Origin: Craspedostauros australis
Taxonomy: Eukaryota > Bacillariophyta > Bacillariophyceae > Mastogloiales > Achnanthaceae
NCBI GenBank assembly: GCA_026770025.1
Contig: JAMXDE010000021.1
Span: 434,001-498,000, forward strand
DNA: 64,000 nucleotides
Direction of reading: 5' to 3'
Shown: in pieces, positions 21,301 through 33,030 of the stretch
How the letters are laid out: every line of letters starts with the position of its first letter
Position numbering within the stretch: the stretch's first letter is position 1
Position numbers and translations under genes: made by a program
Notes under the pieces: model-generated
The model's input: the letters and a program-made list of their open reading frames with translations, nothing else
What the model was told of the DNA's origin: nothing
Databases searched by the model: none

Positions 21301-21317
21301 AAGTACCGGAAGTCTAA
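18315..21317 (+). CDS. Sulfotransferase-like type II membrane protein (four exons)
   Basis: Probable Golgi sulfotransferase-like enzyme, paralogue of the gene at 26737-27984. Exons: 18315-19113, 19580 to about 19719, 20357-20693, 21154-21317, giving about 479 residues. A membrane anchor spans residues 51-70 after a basic cytosolic tail. GMFNTGTN (from about residue 230) resembles the 5'-phosphosulfate-binding loop, and LVRDPYSW resembles the 3'-phosphate-binding motif of PAPS-dependent sulfotransferases. Introns 1 and 3 have clean GTGAGT/CAG and GTAAGT/CAG borders and rejoin the frame aligned with the paralogue. Intron 2 is awkward: the strong GTGAGT donor at 19700 puts exon 3 out of frame, whereas GT at 19720, or a GA-AG junction at 19702, keeps it. 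The family call rests on motif likeness; the substrate is unknown. Confidence 0.75.
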
Positions 21318-24300
21318 GCCTACTCTGGCAGGTCCCGCAGCCGTACCTTGCCTCCTGTGCGAGTCTACTCGAGCAGCTCAATGATTTTCATACACTCGTA
21401 TAATACCTATCAGGCCGGTACATGTGCAGAGCTATTACACACACACAGCTCATACAGCACGAGCTCTGTATAGTAGTCGTATGGTATGGTGGAGTGATCT
21501 CTGGAGGCTCGTAGCAACGGGCAGTTCTCGCCAACGTTACCAACTCCCTCGCGCAACAGTCTCTTCCCATACCAAGGAGGCGCAGATTTGAAAGATTGGA
21601 ATTGGTAGGCGGAAGCCATGGTGTTATCACGCTCGATGGGATGCTTCCCTCGTCTTCGCGATGCCAGGGCAGCAGCTGTTCCAGGAACGTCTGGGATCAC
21701 GTCGAAGGCAATTCTGTCTGATTGATCATGTGTATAATAGATCGTATGCTCGGCATCCTCATGTCGAAGAGTATTCGTGGTGCAGAGTAGTCTTGTTTCC
21801 GACCAAGGACAGCACAAGGTACGAGTAGATCGTACTCGAAGAGCGAAGTTGAGCGGAGTACGAGCCTATGCCGAGGAGAGTATTAGCGTGCATGAGGTGG
21901 ATGCGTGTCTCGTTTCTCCTTCAAAGAAACGCTCTGCCTACTCGTGGAGCGTCGAAGAGCAAAGCGCAGTCAATCGATGATCAGCGGAAGTGCAGAAGTC
22001 TACTTCCATTGCGAGGCACGTGCAAGAGTACTGTAATCGTAGTGAAGCGGATGCGCAAAATGTCCAGCGCCATTGTTGGTCTTGGTGTCGTGGGATCACC
22101 GTTGTTGCAGTTTCTGTATCCATTTTGGTGCCATCGATGTGACGAAAGAGGCGATTTCATCGACAAGCGTTACGCCAGTGGTATCCAACCAAGAGCCGAT
22201 TGGTATCTCCCACACCTTCTCCATTGGTGGTGAGAGATCAAATGGCGTCGCCACCCATCGCGAAACGCTCGTCGTCCGCCTTCGTTTGGCGCTGTTAGTT
22301 TGGAAACGCCTCTCTCTTCGTTCTCTCTTCTGATGGGTGAAACGCCGTGGGGTGTCGCCGCTCCCTGGCATGGCGCATCCCCATCGAATCCCTCGCCACG
22401 AATGATAGTGTCAGCGGATAGTCGTGCGCATGAGTATTGTGGACGTGCAATCAATAATATCTGAGTATGGAGCGGGCAGCGATGTGATGTTCTTGGGAGC
22501 AGAGTGCTCTCCTGTCTCATACTCGCGTTTCTGACGTTGACCAATGAGGAGAACATCGGCGTTCCCCATAATTCATCTCGAAGGCTGGGAATGGCATGAC
22601 AGGACATGACAAGACAGGCCTCTTAAGAACCAAGTGCGGTTGCGCCGGTGCTTGCAGAGGTCGCCAATCGAACCGATAAAAACGGAAGGACACACGTGAG
22701 AGCAATCAGACGCCTGCGAGAGTGCGGGTGCGGATACGAGTACGAATACGAATACCATCCCAATGCAGGAGCACGCAACGAGGAGAAAAGTGTGCTTGCG
22801 CAATCACAGCTTCAGACAGCCATCATGGCCAGTATCTGTGCCGTGTGGCGAGGGACATCTTCCACACAAGTTACCATAGATCGTGCTATGTGGCAAATGG
22901 TGATGACCTCTACTTCCTCCAGAAAAGTGTCTGGCGCACACTTGATAATTGAGAATCCGGCGAGACACAACCGAACACGAAGTCTTCTCGTGCATAACAA
23001 TAGGAAATTGTGACGCCACGAGATTACTGGTGTCGTGTTGACGTGTTTCGTTGTTGGCGTGTGTGATGGCCACAACACAGCAATGGACATTGTCAAGCAA
23101 TCTTGTTCAACCACTTCTTCGGGAACGGGATTCTCGAGCGCTTGGTGGGACACGGTGTCATTTGCAATTGCCCATTGATACTTTCCGCTTTTCCGATTCG
23201 CATGAATTATGGAATTCTTGATTCGTTGATGTCGCAGGGACATTTCGGCGTAGATCGAGCCACCGAATTGAGACAACAATGCCATTCGCGGTCACTGGGA
23301 GTCACAAACATCAACGCAACCGAAGGGTGGGAGACATAATTCTGGATCGTTTCTCCTCGATGTTTGGTTGCGAGGAAGACATTTATCGCTTTGTGTGTTT
23401 GAAAAAGCTGGATGACATGACATTTGGTGAAGATGACAGGCAGTCAACGTACCCGTGGCTGGTCTTCGTGTGCAGAAACCCGCGCCGAAACGAAACTAAG
23501 CGCATCACAGTACCACCGGTACGCACAATTACTCGTATTTGTACGCGGAGGAGAACTCAGAAGCGCACAAATGCACAAGCACACAAACAAACCAACAAAT
23601 CACAACAGTTGCCAAAGTCCACAACCAACCTTTTCAACCGCATTCAATTGAGTTCAATTCAGACCAACGAGAGAGAGAGAGAGACACTACGAGAGATAGG
23701 ATCACATGATCACGAACATACCACAGTCATAAAAGGAAGAGATAGAATCGCAGAGCAGGGCAGACCACACAGAGACAGAGAAAACGACCAGAGAGCACCA
23801 AGAGAAGAAGCGAGACAGAGCAACTGCCAGCGGCAGAAGACCAAGAAGAAACACAAGAAGAAGAGCTGCATGACAGAAAGCAACCTCGCACCATAATCGT
23901 ACAAGAGCAGCAACAACACAAACAGACGTAGAAGTACAAAGTGCAACCTCAAGTGCAAGTGCAAGTTCGAAGGTTGGAGGCAAAGGAACACTTTCCACAA
24001 TCAACATCACCATCATCACCACTGCCAAGATTGTTGCCAACATCGCTGCAGACATTGCCACCGACACCAGAGATTCGCAACAGCCCTCCGACACACTTCA
24101 CACCAACAAACCAGGCAGCAAGAAGCAAGAAGCGTGCCGAGGAGACCATCGTCCCGAACCCCACGTCTGACAGCCTCCCAGCTCGCTTCCTCCGTCTGCC
24201 GCACTCCACCGAGACTCTCTCGTTCTGACACACTCTCTGCGACAACCTTGCACATAGTTGCAACAACGGACCAACCACAGAACAACCACAGAACAACACA

Positions 24301-24352
24301 CTCACGCAAGCACAGACACAGACACAGACACAGACACAGACAACCAGCCACC
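21318..24352. other. Gene-free segment
   Basis: No frame with a recognisable domain was found on either strand. ACGAGTAC-type motifs recur (near 21825, 21859, 22735). The last part is a purine-rich, A-rich leader ending in a CACAGA hexamer repeat (about 24311-24341) immediately before the ATG at 24353, probably the 5' UTR. Confidence 0.55.
24311..24341 (+). repeat. CACAGA hexamer repeat in a 5' leader
   Basis: About five copies of CACAGA lie 12 bases upstream of the ATG at 24353, presumably in the transcribed leader. Confidence 0.8.
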
Positions 24353-26225
24353 ATGAAGCGTCGAAACAGCCTCAGACTCGATGGCGATGGCAGCAGCAAG
24401 GCCATCAGCATGGCCCTCAGCGGCATCGCCAACACCAAGGACATCTCTTGCGGCCCAGTTGCCAAGAAGTCCAGAACGGCGAAACGCACACGCAAGCTTC
24501 GCTGGGCCAAGACGTTGCAGCATGCACAGGAGCCGCAACACCACCACCAGCAACACGATGACATTGACGCAAGCCTCATTTGGTACGCGGTACGTTCCTT
24601 CTCACTCAACAGAATACAGTCTACAGCACCATACATCATACATCATACACCACGCTCTGCAATACTTTGCCATACTCGTGCACACGAGCAGTGACATGGA
24701 GTTCGAGATGGTCACATGATTGCCCTGTGCTCGTCGGATCGGAGTTGCTGCGAATACAGCCCAAACGGCCGACAGCTGTGCTCCTTGTCTGTTTCTTCCA
24801 TTCCCTCACAAACGCTCATACTCGCACTCATACCAACACTCAACGATCGCACACGACCACGCCCGCTCACTCTCTCTCTCACTCATGACATCACTCCATT
24901 CCCACGAACGCGCAAAAATGCTTCTCTTTTCACTCCCCCGGTATTCAACACGAACGTGGACATCAACGTCGACGTCGACATTGGCGTGGAAAAACGAAAC
25001 ACCCACACAACACCCCACTCGACTCGACTCGCGTCCGCTTTGATTCTCTTCTCTTCTTGTGCCACTTGTTCCATGCAATGAACCACAACGCATCTCATCA
25101 CACCATACACAGCGCAAGGATTACGATGACTTCCTGGTCGACCGAGTCAGGACAGTCAGGATGCTGCGAGGGCAGTACGGCTCCATTCTGCCATCTTCGT
25201 CGTCGCCAACTTTGGCATCTACAGCTTCTGCCGCCGGCGTCGCTGCCGACGAATTCTGCATCCGCGGTCTCGAACCGTACCAGGATGAACGTACCTACGC
25301 CAACAATCGCGAGCTCCATCAAACCACCATCCTCCTCGAACAAGTTCGCCAGCATCAGCTCGGCATCCAAGAGCCAGAAATCTTCAAGAGCTTGGTCGCA
25401 GCACGATCGCTCGTCACGCTGCAAAAGGCACAGCAACAGGCTCTGTTAGACGAGTACGAGGTCTACGGGCAGGTGCTCAAGAAGTCCAACCGACGCGGCT
25501 CGTTGCTTTCGGTCATCATGAAGCCAACGGCGCAACATAGTGATATTCTCTACACCGGCTGTTCAGAGAAGGGCAGCGGCAAGCCAACTTCTGCAAGCAG
25601 CGCGGCATCCAACTCGGCAATATCGTTTACCCGACACGCTTCATCTTCGGCAGCGATCCGCCAGCTGCAGGAGCTCAATGCCAGACGCCTCATGGAGATC
25701 TACCAGCAACCCGGCATGATGCTGGGATCGGAACTTGGTGCTGAAACCTTCAACAACGGCAGGAGCCAAATGGTGGGAACCAATGCGCCTGCATCGGCAT
25801 CAACGGTAGCACCCAACCCTTCCAATTTCTTTGCCAGCTTGGGAAGGAGCAGCAGATTCCGTATTCGTCGCGACAGTCTCTTCGGCTCTTGTGGTGGTGG
25901 CGGTGCCAACGGCACAAATGCACCTTCCATTGCCGGTGCTGTGGATAAATCTTCATTCGCTACTCGTACATCACCTCCAAATGGAATTACCACAATGCAA
26001 TCGGCAATCGCATCAGCGCCCTCATACATCCAGCAAGCCGCGCCGACGCAGCTACCGCTTGGCGATTGTCTGGCAGCAGCGAGCAAAGCCACCAACGTCA
26101 CGCGACAACTGCTGGCGTCCTCGTCGATGGCATCCTTCGTGCGAAGACGCGATAGTCTCAGCATGATGCGATCGCGCATCCTTCAGGAACGTCAGTTCAT
26201 GATGCCAAAAGTCCATCAGAAGTAA
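24353..26225 (+). CDS. Diatom-type conserved protein with EFCIRGLE motif (two exons)
   Basis: Exons 24353-24589 and 25113-26225 (donor GTACGT, acceptor CAG, phase 0) give 449 residues. The N-terminus is basic (MKRRNSLRLDG) with a nuclear-localisation-like run around residues 39-50. The intron falls just after LIWYA. The next exon opens with RKDYDDFLVDRVRTVRMLRG, then a module with EFCIRGLEPYQD and a helical ILLEQVRQHQLGI segment. I recall this arrangement (aromatic-rich start, arginine-rich helix, C-x-RGLE motif) as a recurrent lineage-specific protein type in diatoms without assigned function. The C-terminal half is serine/alanine-rich and probably disordered, with repeated RRxSLxS-like sites (RRGSLLS, RRDSLFG, RRDSLSM) that could be kinase targets. 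No function is claimed. Confidence 0.8.
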
Positions 26226-26736
26226 GGGCGGGATGATGTGCAATCTTTTGGTGCACAGTGACGTGCTGTACCCGTGCACTACTGCACCATACGTCCGAGT
26301 ATCTGTGCTTGTGAACAATAGATGTGAAGAAGGGAAAGAAAGTGGACATGTCACACCACAACACACCATACTCGCACGATAGAATAGCTTGAACAACGGC
26401 GTGGCTGGCCTGATAATACGATTAATATAGCCATGATATACCTGGGGAACAAACGATCATACGAGTACCATGACACACCACAACAAGATGCACCACGCTT
26501 CATCGCTGGAAATGGAGCAGACCAAAGCAAAAGCAGACCTCTGTTGCAGCGCCCCATGCACAAAACAGTAGAATGCCATTCCTAAAATTCTGTCCGAAGA
26601 AATCTACGAGTATGTTGCTTATCAGCTCCTTCCCATTCGTCCGTATCTTGATTGACCAAGCTGGCACAACCACACGAGTACTCCTTGCAGCACTCCCATT
26701 GCGAAGACACTCACCAATCATCAGACTCCGCAGCTC
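26226..26736. other. Convergent intergenic region
   Basis: Spacer of 511 bases between two stop codons facing each other. It holds the 3' ends of both transcripts and three ACGAGTA-type motifs (near 26457, 26607, 26684). No gene was seen. Confidence 0.55.
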
Positions 26737-27984
26737 TCACGCCTTCTTCGGCGGATACTTGTAGGCGAAGAATTCCATCAAGTTCTTGTCCAACGCCCGT
26801 ATGGACGCCTGATACTCGTCATCTTGTAATCCAGCCTGCGGCTCGGCGGCCGCGATGTGTTTCATCCACGCCTCAAAGAACCCGACGGAAGAATCATGCC
26901 CACGGCTGTCGGCCTTGGCCGAATCGATGACGTATTGGAACGGCTGGTCCGTCCGTATCCGTCCACCGGCGCATTCGCAGATCGCCGTCGTCGTCTCCTT
27001 GGCGTAGTAGGTGAGGTCCTCGATGCGCACCACGACGAAGGGATAATCCGCGTCCTGGATATAATCGTTGTACCAATCGTTCCACAGATGCGCCAGACTC
27101 TGATGCGTCTCGCCGCGATCGTTGGCGTACCGCGTCGAGACTTGATTCCATTCGCCGTCGGGCGTCAGCAGGTTGGGACAGCCTTGCGCCCGCGATCTGC
27201 CGTGCTGCCACCGCGCCGTGTATCCGTTCGTGCACATGCGCGGGAACCACGTGTAAGGACTGCGTATCGTGACGATGGGCATGAGGTACTCCTTCTTGAT
27301 GGCCGACGCCTTCTCGGTGTGATGCTGCAGGCGGAACTTGGCCGGCGTGTGCTTGCCCCACGGCACCTGCCATCGCATGCCGTACTGTTCCTTCGTGGCG
27401 CCTTCGCCGTACTTGGCTCGTCTTTCTGGTATTTCGCAATTGCGTTTGAGGAGATGCGTTACGAGGTTCGTTCCCGTGTTGAACATGCCCGCCGATCCCA
27501 GCATGCGCTCGATGGGCGGGACGCTGTCCTGGAAGGCTTGGCATCGATCGAGGCCATATATTCGGGGTCCGTCGCCCACGATGGTCTGGATCTGTTCCCA
27601 TGTCGGCAATTCGTCCATCATTTCGGCTGTCAGCTCCACATCGGCGTCCTTGAATATCGATTTGATGTGCTCTCTTCCTTCTTCTTCCGTCATTCGACTG
27701 ACATGTTTCTGTTGTTCTTGTTGTTGTTGCTGTTGCTTCTGTGATGATGATGACGGCTGCAAACCCAAAGCATGTTCCAGTGGCTGCAACATGGCCAGAT
27801 TGACGACCAGCATCATGCAAGCCAGCATGACAAAGAAGACGATGATGAACTTGGTCGATGCATTTTTGGGGACGAGGGACCTGGACTTGGTTCCATTGGA
27901 TGATGCAGAGTGATCCGACTTCTTCTTGAAGTGCTCTTGCTTCTTGCCCCTCCGTTGATTCCGCTTCTCCACTGATGTCGCCAT
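26737..27984 (-). CDS. Sulfotransferase-like type II membrane protein, intronless
   Basis: Protein of 415 residues related along its length to the product of 18315-21317, but encoded without introns. The start is the ATG at 27984; codons upstream in the frame begin only at TTG. A lysine-rich cytosolic tail is followed by a membrane anchor at about 46-66 and a short polyglutamine stretch. The conserved part follows: DGPRIYGLDRCQAFQDS, then GSAGMFNTGTN (phosphosulfate-binding-loop-like, around residue 167), WQVPWGKH, VTIRSPYTW (3'-phosphate-site-like), a cysteine-containing GCPNLLTPDGEW segment, and a C-terminal helical part ending FAYKYPPKKA. Expected to be a Golgi or ER lumenal enzyme acting on glycans, lipids or proteins; the substrate is unknown. 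It diverges from the plastid protein gene at 28742. Confidence 0.78.
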   Translation of the reverse strand: MATSVEKRNQRRGKKQEHFKKKSDHSASSNGTKSRSLVPKNASTKFIIVFFVMLACMMLVVNLAMLQPLEHALGLQPSSSSQKQQQQQQEQQKHVSRMTEEEGREHIKSIFKDADVELTAEMMDELPTWEQIQTIVGDGPRIYGLDRCQAFQDSVPPIERMLGSAGMFNTGTNLVTHLLKRNCEIPERRAKYGEGATKEQYGMRWQVPWGKHTPAKFRLQHHTEKASAIKKEYLMPIVTIRSPYTWFPRMCTNGYTARWQHGRSRAQGCPNLLTPDGEWNQVSTRYANDRGETHQSLAHLWNDWYNDYIQDADYPFVVVRIEDLTYYAKETTTAICECAGGRIRTDQPFQYVIDSAKADSRGHDSSVGFFEAWMKHIAAAEPQAGLQDDEYQASIRALDKNLMEFFAYKYPPKKA

Positions 27985-28741
27985 CGTTCTTGCTCTCGAT
28001 GGTGGACTCTCGGTGCTTGGTGTCTGATGTTGTTGTTCAAGATTCAAGCCTCTTGAATTGATTCATTCGCAATGCATTCGCACTGAAATACACTACTCTC
28101 TACGAGTATTGGAACCAAGGTCAATCACCAAAGAACCTTCGGAGCTCGCCTTCTGGACGACTCCACCCGTGCTCGCCTCTGAACTCACCCCTGCCGGCTC
28201 CCAACTTGATGTTGCTCATTTGATCGTCTCCTCTCACGCCGTCGTTTGGTGCTCTCCGCGGTGTTGCCGCGCGCTTTTCGTTTGTGTTGTTCCAGGCGCA
28301 CTTTTGCCAACGGTCGCAAATTGTGTTTCGGTCATTTTGAGTTTCGATTTCTGAGACATGCTCGTGAATCGAATAGGACGATTACATACCAGTCCCGGAA
28401 AGTGTTCACACAAGAGTTGCCTGACGTGTTCGACCGTCATCAACCACATGACGGTGACAACGCCACAAAGCGCGACCCAGTCAGCCCTCATCACGATCTG
28501 CATCATCGATTTGTGGTATCCTCGCGCTTCGTCTTCACCATCGTCAACTCCGAATGACATCGTCAACGACACCGTCATCATCATCCTCGTAGGTACGGAG
28601 TCATTCGTCTTTCACTTCGTTCGGTCTCACCGCATCACGTCAACCACCACAAACTCCAAGCAACTCACAACATTGCCTCTCGATCATAAATCGTGCTTCT
28701 CACGCAAATCAAGCCAGAATACTCTACCGAATTGTCTGACC
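27985..28741. other. Divergent intergenic region
   Basis: Shared 757-base upstream region of the sulfotransferase-like gene (minus) and the plastid PH-like gene (plus). It contains a TACGAGTA motif near 28099. No exon or RNA gene was recognised. Confidence 0.5.
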
Positions 28742-29967
28742 ATGTCGCCTTCCACAAAGCTCGCCGTCATCGGCGCAGTCGCGGCTCTCGCGCTCTCCAC
28801 AACGTCGCAGGTTGAAGCCTTCGCACCAGTCACTCCATTCGCCGTCAAGTCGTCTTGCGGAGAGCAGAGCCTCGTTGCCTTCATGGCCGAGGAGACCAAG
28901 GCGGATGCATCCGCATCCGTCCCAACTGAGGAAGCAGCCGTTGAGGATGACTCCGCCAAGACTGACATCAAGCTGGATGCCGTCGAAGGATTGGGACGTG
29001 GCGCCGCCAAGGTGCGTTCGGTGTGGCGACTTGAACGTTGACGAAAACGTGATACGGACAACGCTGCGGCATGTCGAGTTGTCCATCATCTTGATCATGT
29101 TCGCGTGGGCAGATGTTGGTTCGCATTGCATTGCATCACGTTGCCATACCCATGTGATAGCATTGCGCATTGCGATGATCATGTTTGTGCAATCCCTGCT
29201 GATTCCTTTCCTTCAATGCAAACCCCACATCCTCCGTCACTTTCGAATTCAACTCTCACCCAATTGCAATTGCAACTACATTCCGCACTTCTCGATGCTC
29301 CACCATCTGACGAACGCAATTCCGTTTTTCCTATTCGCAAAATGACGTTGCGAACGTTCGTCATTCCGTCTCAATTGCGATGCAACACAATACTTCATGA
29401 TGGATCATCGTGTTGCAACTCAAACAATGCACCACATTGGTAATCTGGCGCAAAAATGAATGGGCGTTTTCCATATCGCACAATGCGCAGGCCAAGCGCG
29501 GCAAGCGAAAGGGTGGCAGCGGCGCCGCATCTTCTGCCCCTTCCAAGGCCGCCGCGGCGTTGAAGCCAGAGGAAATCTACTACGAGGGCCCACCTGCCAT
29601 CACGGAAACCATCGCGCCGACCATCTCCATCCTCACCGTCGTCGGTATCATCCCAGCTGCTGCTGCATGGGCGCGTCAGGCGTGGGTGCGATACAAGATC
29701 ACTTCGCGTCGCATCCGTGTGACGTCCGGCATCAACGGCAAGGACATGGCGGAGATCGTGTACCCGGATATCGTCGAGATCCGCACAGCCAAGAGACTCT
29801 TTGGCGATGGCGACCTCGTCGCGTTCCTGCGGGACGGAGCCAAATTCGAAATGAGAAATATCCCAGAATTCGACGAGACCATGAAGTTCATTTTGGACCA
29901 GGTGGATGAGGATGTTGCCAAGCAGTACCGTGAGAAGGGGGATGTTACCAACCCACCGGAGCCATAA
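28742..29967 (+). CDS. Plastid-targeted membrane protein with PH-like domain (two exons)
   Basis: Exons 28742-29011 and 29491-29967 (donor GTGCGT, acceptor CAG, phase 0) give 248 residues. The N-terminus is a signal peptide (hydrophobic 7-18) ending in VEA|FAP at 26-29. This is the AFAP-type motif that directs proteins of diatoms and related algae through the ER into the complex plastid, and it is followed by a transit-peptide-like stretch. After an acidic and then basic linker comes one membrane segment (about 134-150) and a bacterial-type PH-like fold (about 155-225: YKITSRRIRVTSG, YPDIVEIRTAKR, FGDGDLVAFL). Similar single-span proteins with such a domain occur in cyanobacteria and plant plastids; the role is unknown. 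The tail is charged and ends NPPEP. Confidence 0.82.
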
Positions 29968-30311
29968 GCTGCGATCGTTGCGCGGTCCCTTTGACAATCA
30001 CGTTGGCAAACGAACGATACTCTACAGAGCACAACGCAAAACAGAGCACGGCGCGTTGAACTCAATGCGTAAAATCAATCACTCCCATTAATCCTCCAAG
30101 CTAAACATAGTGTCGTGAAGACATGCAATATCCAATAGTGCTCTGCTCGACTTCCAATTGTGATAATTCAACGACAGGAACACATTCCAAAGCATGCTTG
30201 TTGCGATGTCAGGAAGCGATGCTACATTTTAGGATTGTTAGATGGCGCTGCAAGGTGTTTGTATTGCAACGCATGTTTCTCCCATTCTTTTGTAGTCGAC
30301 GCATCATCGCT
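29968..30311. other. Convergent intergenic region
   Basis: Spacer of 344 bases between the stop codons of the plastid PH-like gene and CCT6. Presumably 3' UTRs; nothing else seen. Confidence 0.5.
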
Positions 30312-32390
30312 TTACTCCTCCATCTGCGGTCTACCCATCTGCTTGCCGGCACGCATGACCTCATCGACGAGAAGCAGCTGGCTGGCCAGGATCGTGGACA
30401 GATACAGACTTTGTCTCTTGACTCGGACGTTGTCCCAGATGCCCTGATCTTCCGGCAGGATGGCGTCGCCCGTCTTGACGTCGAGACCGACCATCAGGTC
30501 GGACTGCTCGCGCTCTTCCCGCAGCTTCAGCATCGTGCTCTGCACGTCGAGCCCGCTGTTCTCCGCCAAAGTCTTTGGGATGATCATGAGGGCATCGGCG
30601 AATGCCTCGATGCCAAGTTTCGCTTTTCCGGTTTGCTTGGGGATGACCTCATTCTTCAGGTAGACGCTGGTGGCAACCTCGAATGCTCCGGCGCCAGGCA
30701 CGACGGCTTTGTCCTCCACGGCATTCTTCAGCGCTCTCATTCCATCCTTCAGTGCATCCTTAAACTGCGTCAACGAGTGCTGATTGGGTCCCTGCAGTAG
30801 GATGGTGCAGGACTTGGCATGTGGACAATCCTCCACGAATGTGAACTTGTCATCGCCGAGCGTGACCTGCGAAACCTTACCGGCGTATCCCAGCTGCGTC
30901 GGATCCATGTCCTGGAGGGAGTGAATGGGCGAACCTCCGCACGCCAACGTGAGGCGCTCCATGTTGCGTCTCTTCGCACGTCGTAGACAGAGGATGCCCT
31001 CCTTCGCAAAGATATCCAGCGACAACGGATCAATTCCTTTTTGGTTGATCATCACGAATGACTGTTCATTGCATGGCATACGCACATTGTGCGGTGTTTG
31101 GCGCCAAGTGAAAGAATCGTGAGGGGATGGTGAGTAGAGTATGCAATACAGCAGCAGGAGAAAGAGTAGCGCACAGTTGTGTGAGATGATGATATCGAAG
31201 CAACGTTACGATCACATATTCGAATGGATGTAGGCATCATGGGCATGGCTTGCGGGTGGGAAGAAACGACTCTTCCAATAGTGTTGTCCATCAACTTTAG
31301 CCACGCAGCCTGCAAACTCTCGCAGCACTCCAATGCGATGCTGCGCCATGACATGAAATGTCAAACATGCGAGAGAAACAAGTTGCCAGACTTGGTTCCC
31401 CACATATGCTCTGCATGAGCATACATTCCCCCACAATTGTTCAAGTCTGCACATGAGAGACAGGCCTTCGAAGTCAGTTCCATTTGTTGTCCCAGTGTGA
31501 CATGCAGTAGAGCAACTCACTTCACCATCCTTGCAAACCTCCCGCTTGAAGTCGATGACCTGACGGCATCGCTCATCCAACCAGGTGCGCTCGCTCTCCA
31601 CCAGCTTTTCACGCTCCTCGGCCGTGCTGTAGTAAAAGCCGCTCTGCGTCTCCGTCTTCTCATACTCCAACGAGACGTTGCACGTCATGATCTTGCAGTT
31701 GGTGAGGATGTCGGGCATGTCAGGATGACGCGCGCCATGGTCCATGACGATGCCGTTGACGAATTTGGATTCCGTGCCTGACTTGCGCGGCATGGGCATG
31801 ACCTCGATGCGCTGCAGGTCTAGCGGTTCCGTGGCGCTGGAGTAGATGCATTGCACGGAGCTGACGATGGCGTCGCTGAGCGTCTTTGCCATGTCGGCAT
31901 CTAGCTTCGTGGAGAGGCTGGTGAGGGCGATGCTCTGCAGCAGGTCCCGGTCGGCGATCATCTCGTCGTCCTTGAAGTCCTTCTTGAGCGTCTCCTGCAG
32001 GTACTTGAGCGACTCCTCCCTTGCGATCTCGAGGCCTTCCACCAGCACGCGCGGGTGCAGGCCTTCGGCGACGACGCGGTCCGCCTGGCGCATGAGCTCG
32101 CCGCACAGCAGCACCGTGGACGTGGTTCCGTCGCCCGTGACATCGTCCTGCGCCGTCGCAGTGCGAGCAATCAAGGCGGCCGTGGGATGCTGGATCTGCA
32201 TCTCCTTGAGCAGCACCAGGCCGTCCTTCGTCAGCTTGAGCTGCCCGGCGCCGCCCACGAGGAGCTTCAGCGTTCCCTTGGGACCCAGGTTCGACTTGAG
32301 CACGTTCATGAGGCCCACGCCGGCGGCCACATTCACGGCGCGCGCCTGCGTCTTGCTCACGATCTCGGCATTGGGACTGATATCATTCAT
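30312..32390 (-). CDS. CCT6: Chaperonin CCT/TRiC subunit zeta (two exons)
   Basis: One of the eight paralogous subunits of the cytosolic ATP-driven chaperonin that folds actin, tubulin and other proteins. Exons on the minus strand are 32390-31521 and 31061-30312 (donor GTGAGT, acceptor CAG, phase 0), giving 539 residues, the normal length. The zeta assignment rests on LLKEMQIQHPTAALIA near residues 60-75 and SFVMINQKGIDPLSLD at the exon junction, both typical of CCT6. General group II chaperonin motifs are present: NLGPKGT, VTGDGTTS (ATP site, about 84-92), RRAKRRNMERLTLACGG and VVPGAGAFE. The ATG at 32390 begins MNDISPNAEIV, matching the family N-terminus, so the longer frame upstream is not used. 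The gene diverges from the orphan gene at 33031. Confidence 0.96.
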
Positions 32391-33030
32391 CTTTGTCTTT
32401 CGGTCTCCGGGTATTCTATGGTATGCTCTTTCCCTTGTCTCAATGTTCGGAGCCACAGGTTGGTGGATGTGGCGTTTGTCTCTTGTTGTGGGGGAATGAT
32501 GGAGGAGGGATCCTCATCACAAGACCTCCCCTTGATGAACGCCACCACCACCACCACGAATGCCACAAAGAAACCCAATGATCGAAATCGTCCACATTCA
32601 CTGCTTTGGTCCCTTGAATAGTCAAAACTGACGAAGGCCAGACCAATGGAGGTTATTAAACGTTATTCGTTTCTGACTTGAAAGTCAATCGAGAACAACT
32701 GCTGACTCATTGGACCACAACGAAAATGGCGGGAAAAGTCTTCGGCGCAAAAATGATTGCGCTGGTGGAAACACGCCAAGCAACAAACGTTCCATGCCGT
32801 GTTGGAGCGTGCAGTAACCTGCACTACTATTCATACTCGTGTTCGCCCACCTGTCCACCTTCGGTATCGACACAAGCATCAGCAGTCACAAGCAAGCAAT
32901 CACAAGCAATCTCTTTTCGAAACCAACGTCCGAAGAGGTTCCTCCAGCGCACAAGTCGCTCAATTCAACCACAACCACAGCAACAGCCGGTGCCCGCGCG
33001 CGTGCAGACGGCGACGGCAGAGCGAAAGCC
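32391..33030. other. Divergent intergenic region
   Basis: Shared upstream region of CCT6 (minus) and the orphan membrane protein (plus). Part of it stays open in the frame of the downstream gene from a GTG at 32839, but no ATG precedes 33031 in that stretch. No other feature was recognised. Confidence 0.5.

Noticed and set aside
22660..22700. Minus-strand GGTTCGATT as a tRNA B-box
   Set aside because: The flanking bases do not pair as a T-stem and there is no acceptor stem.
26857..27744. 295-codon plus-strand frame opposite the intronless sulfotransferase-like gene
   Set aside because: No recognisable domain, and the minus strand aligns with a paralogue.
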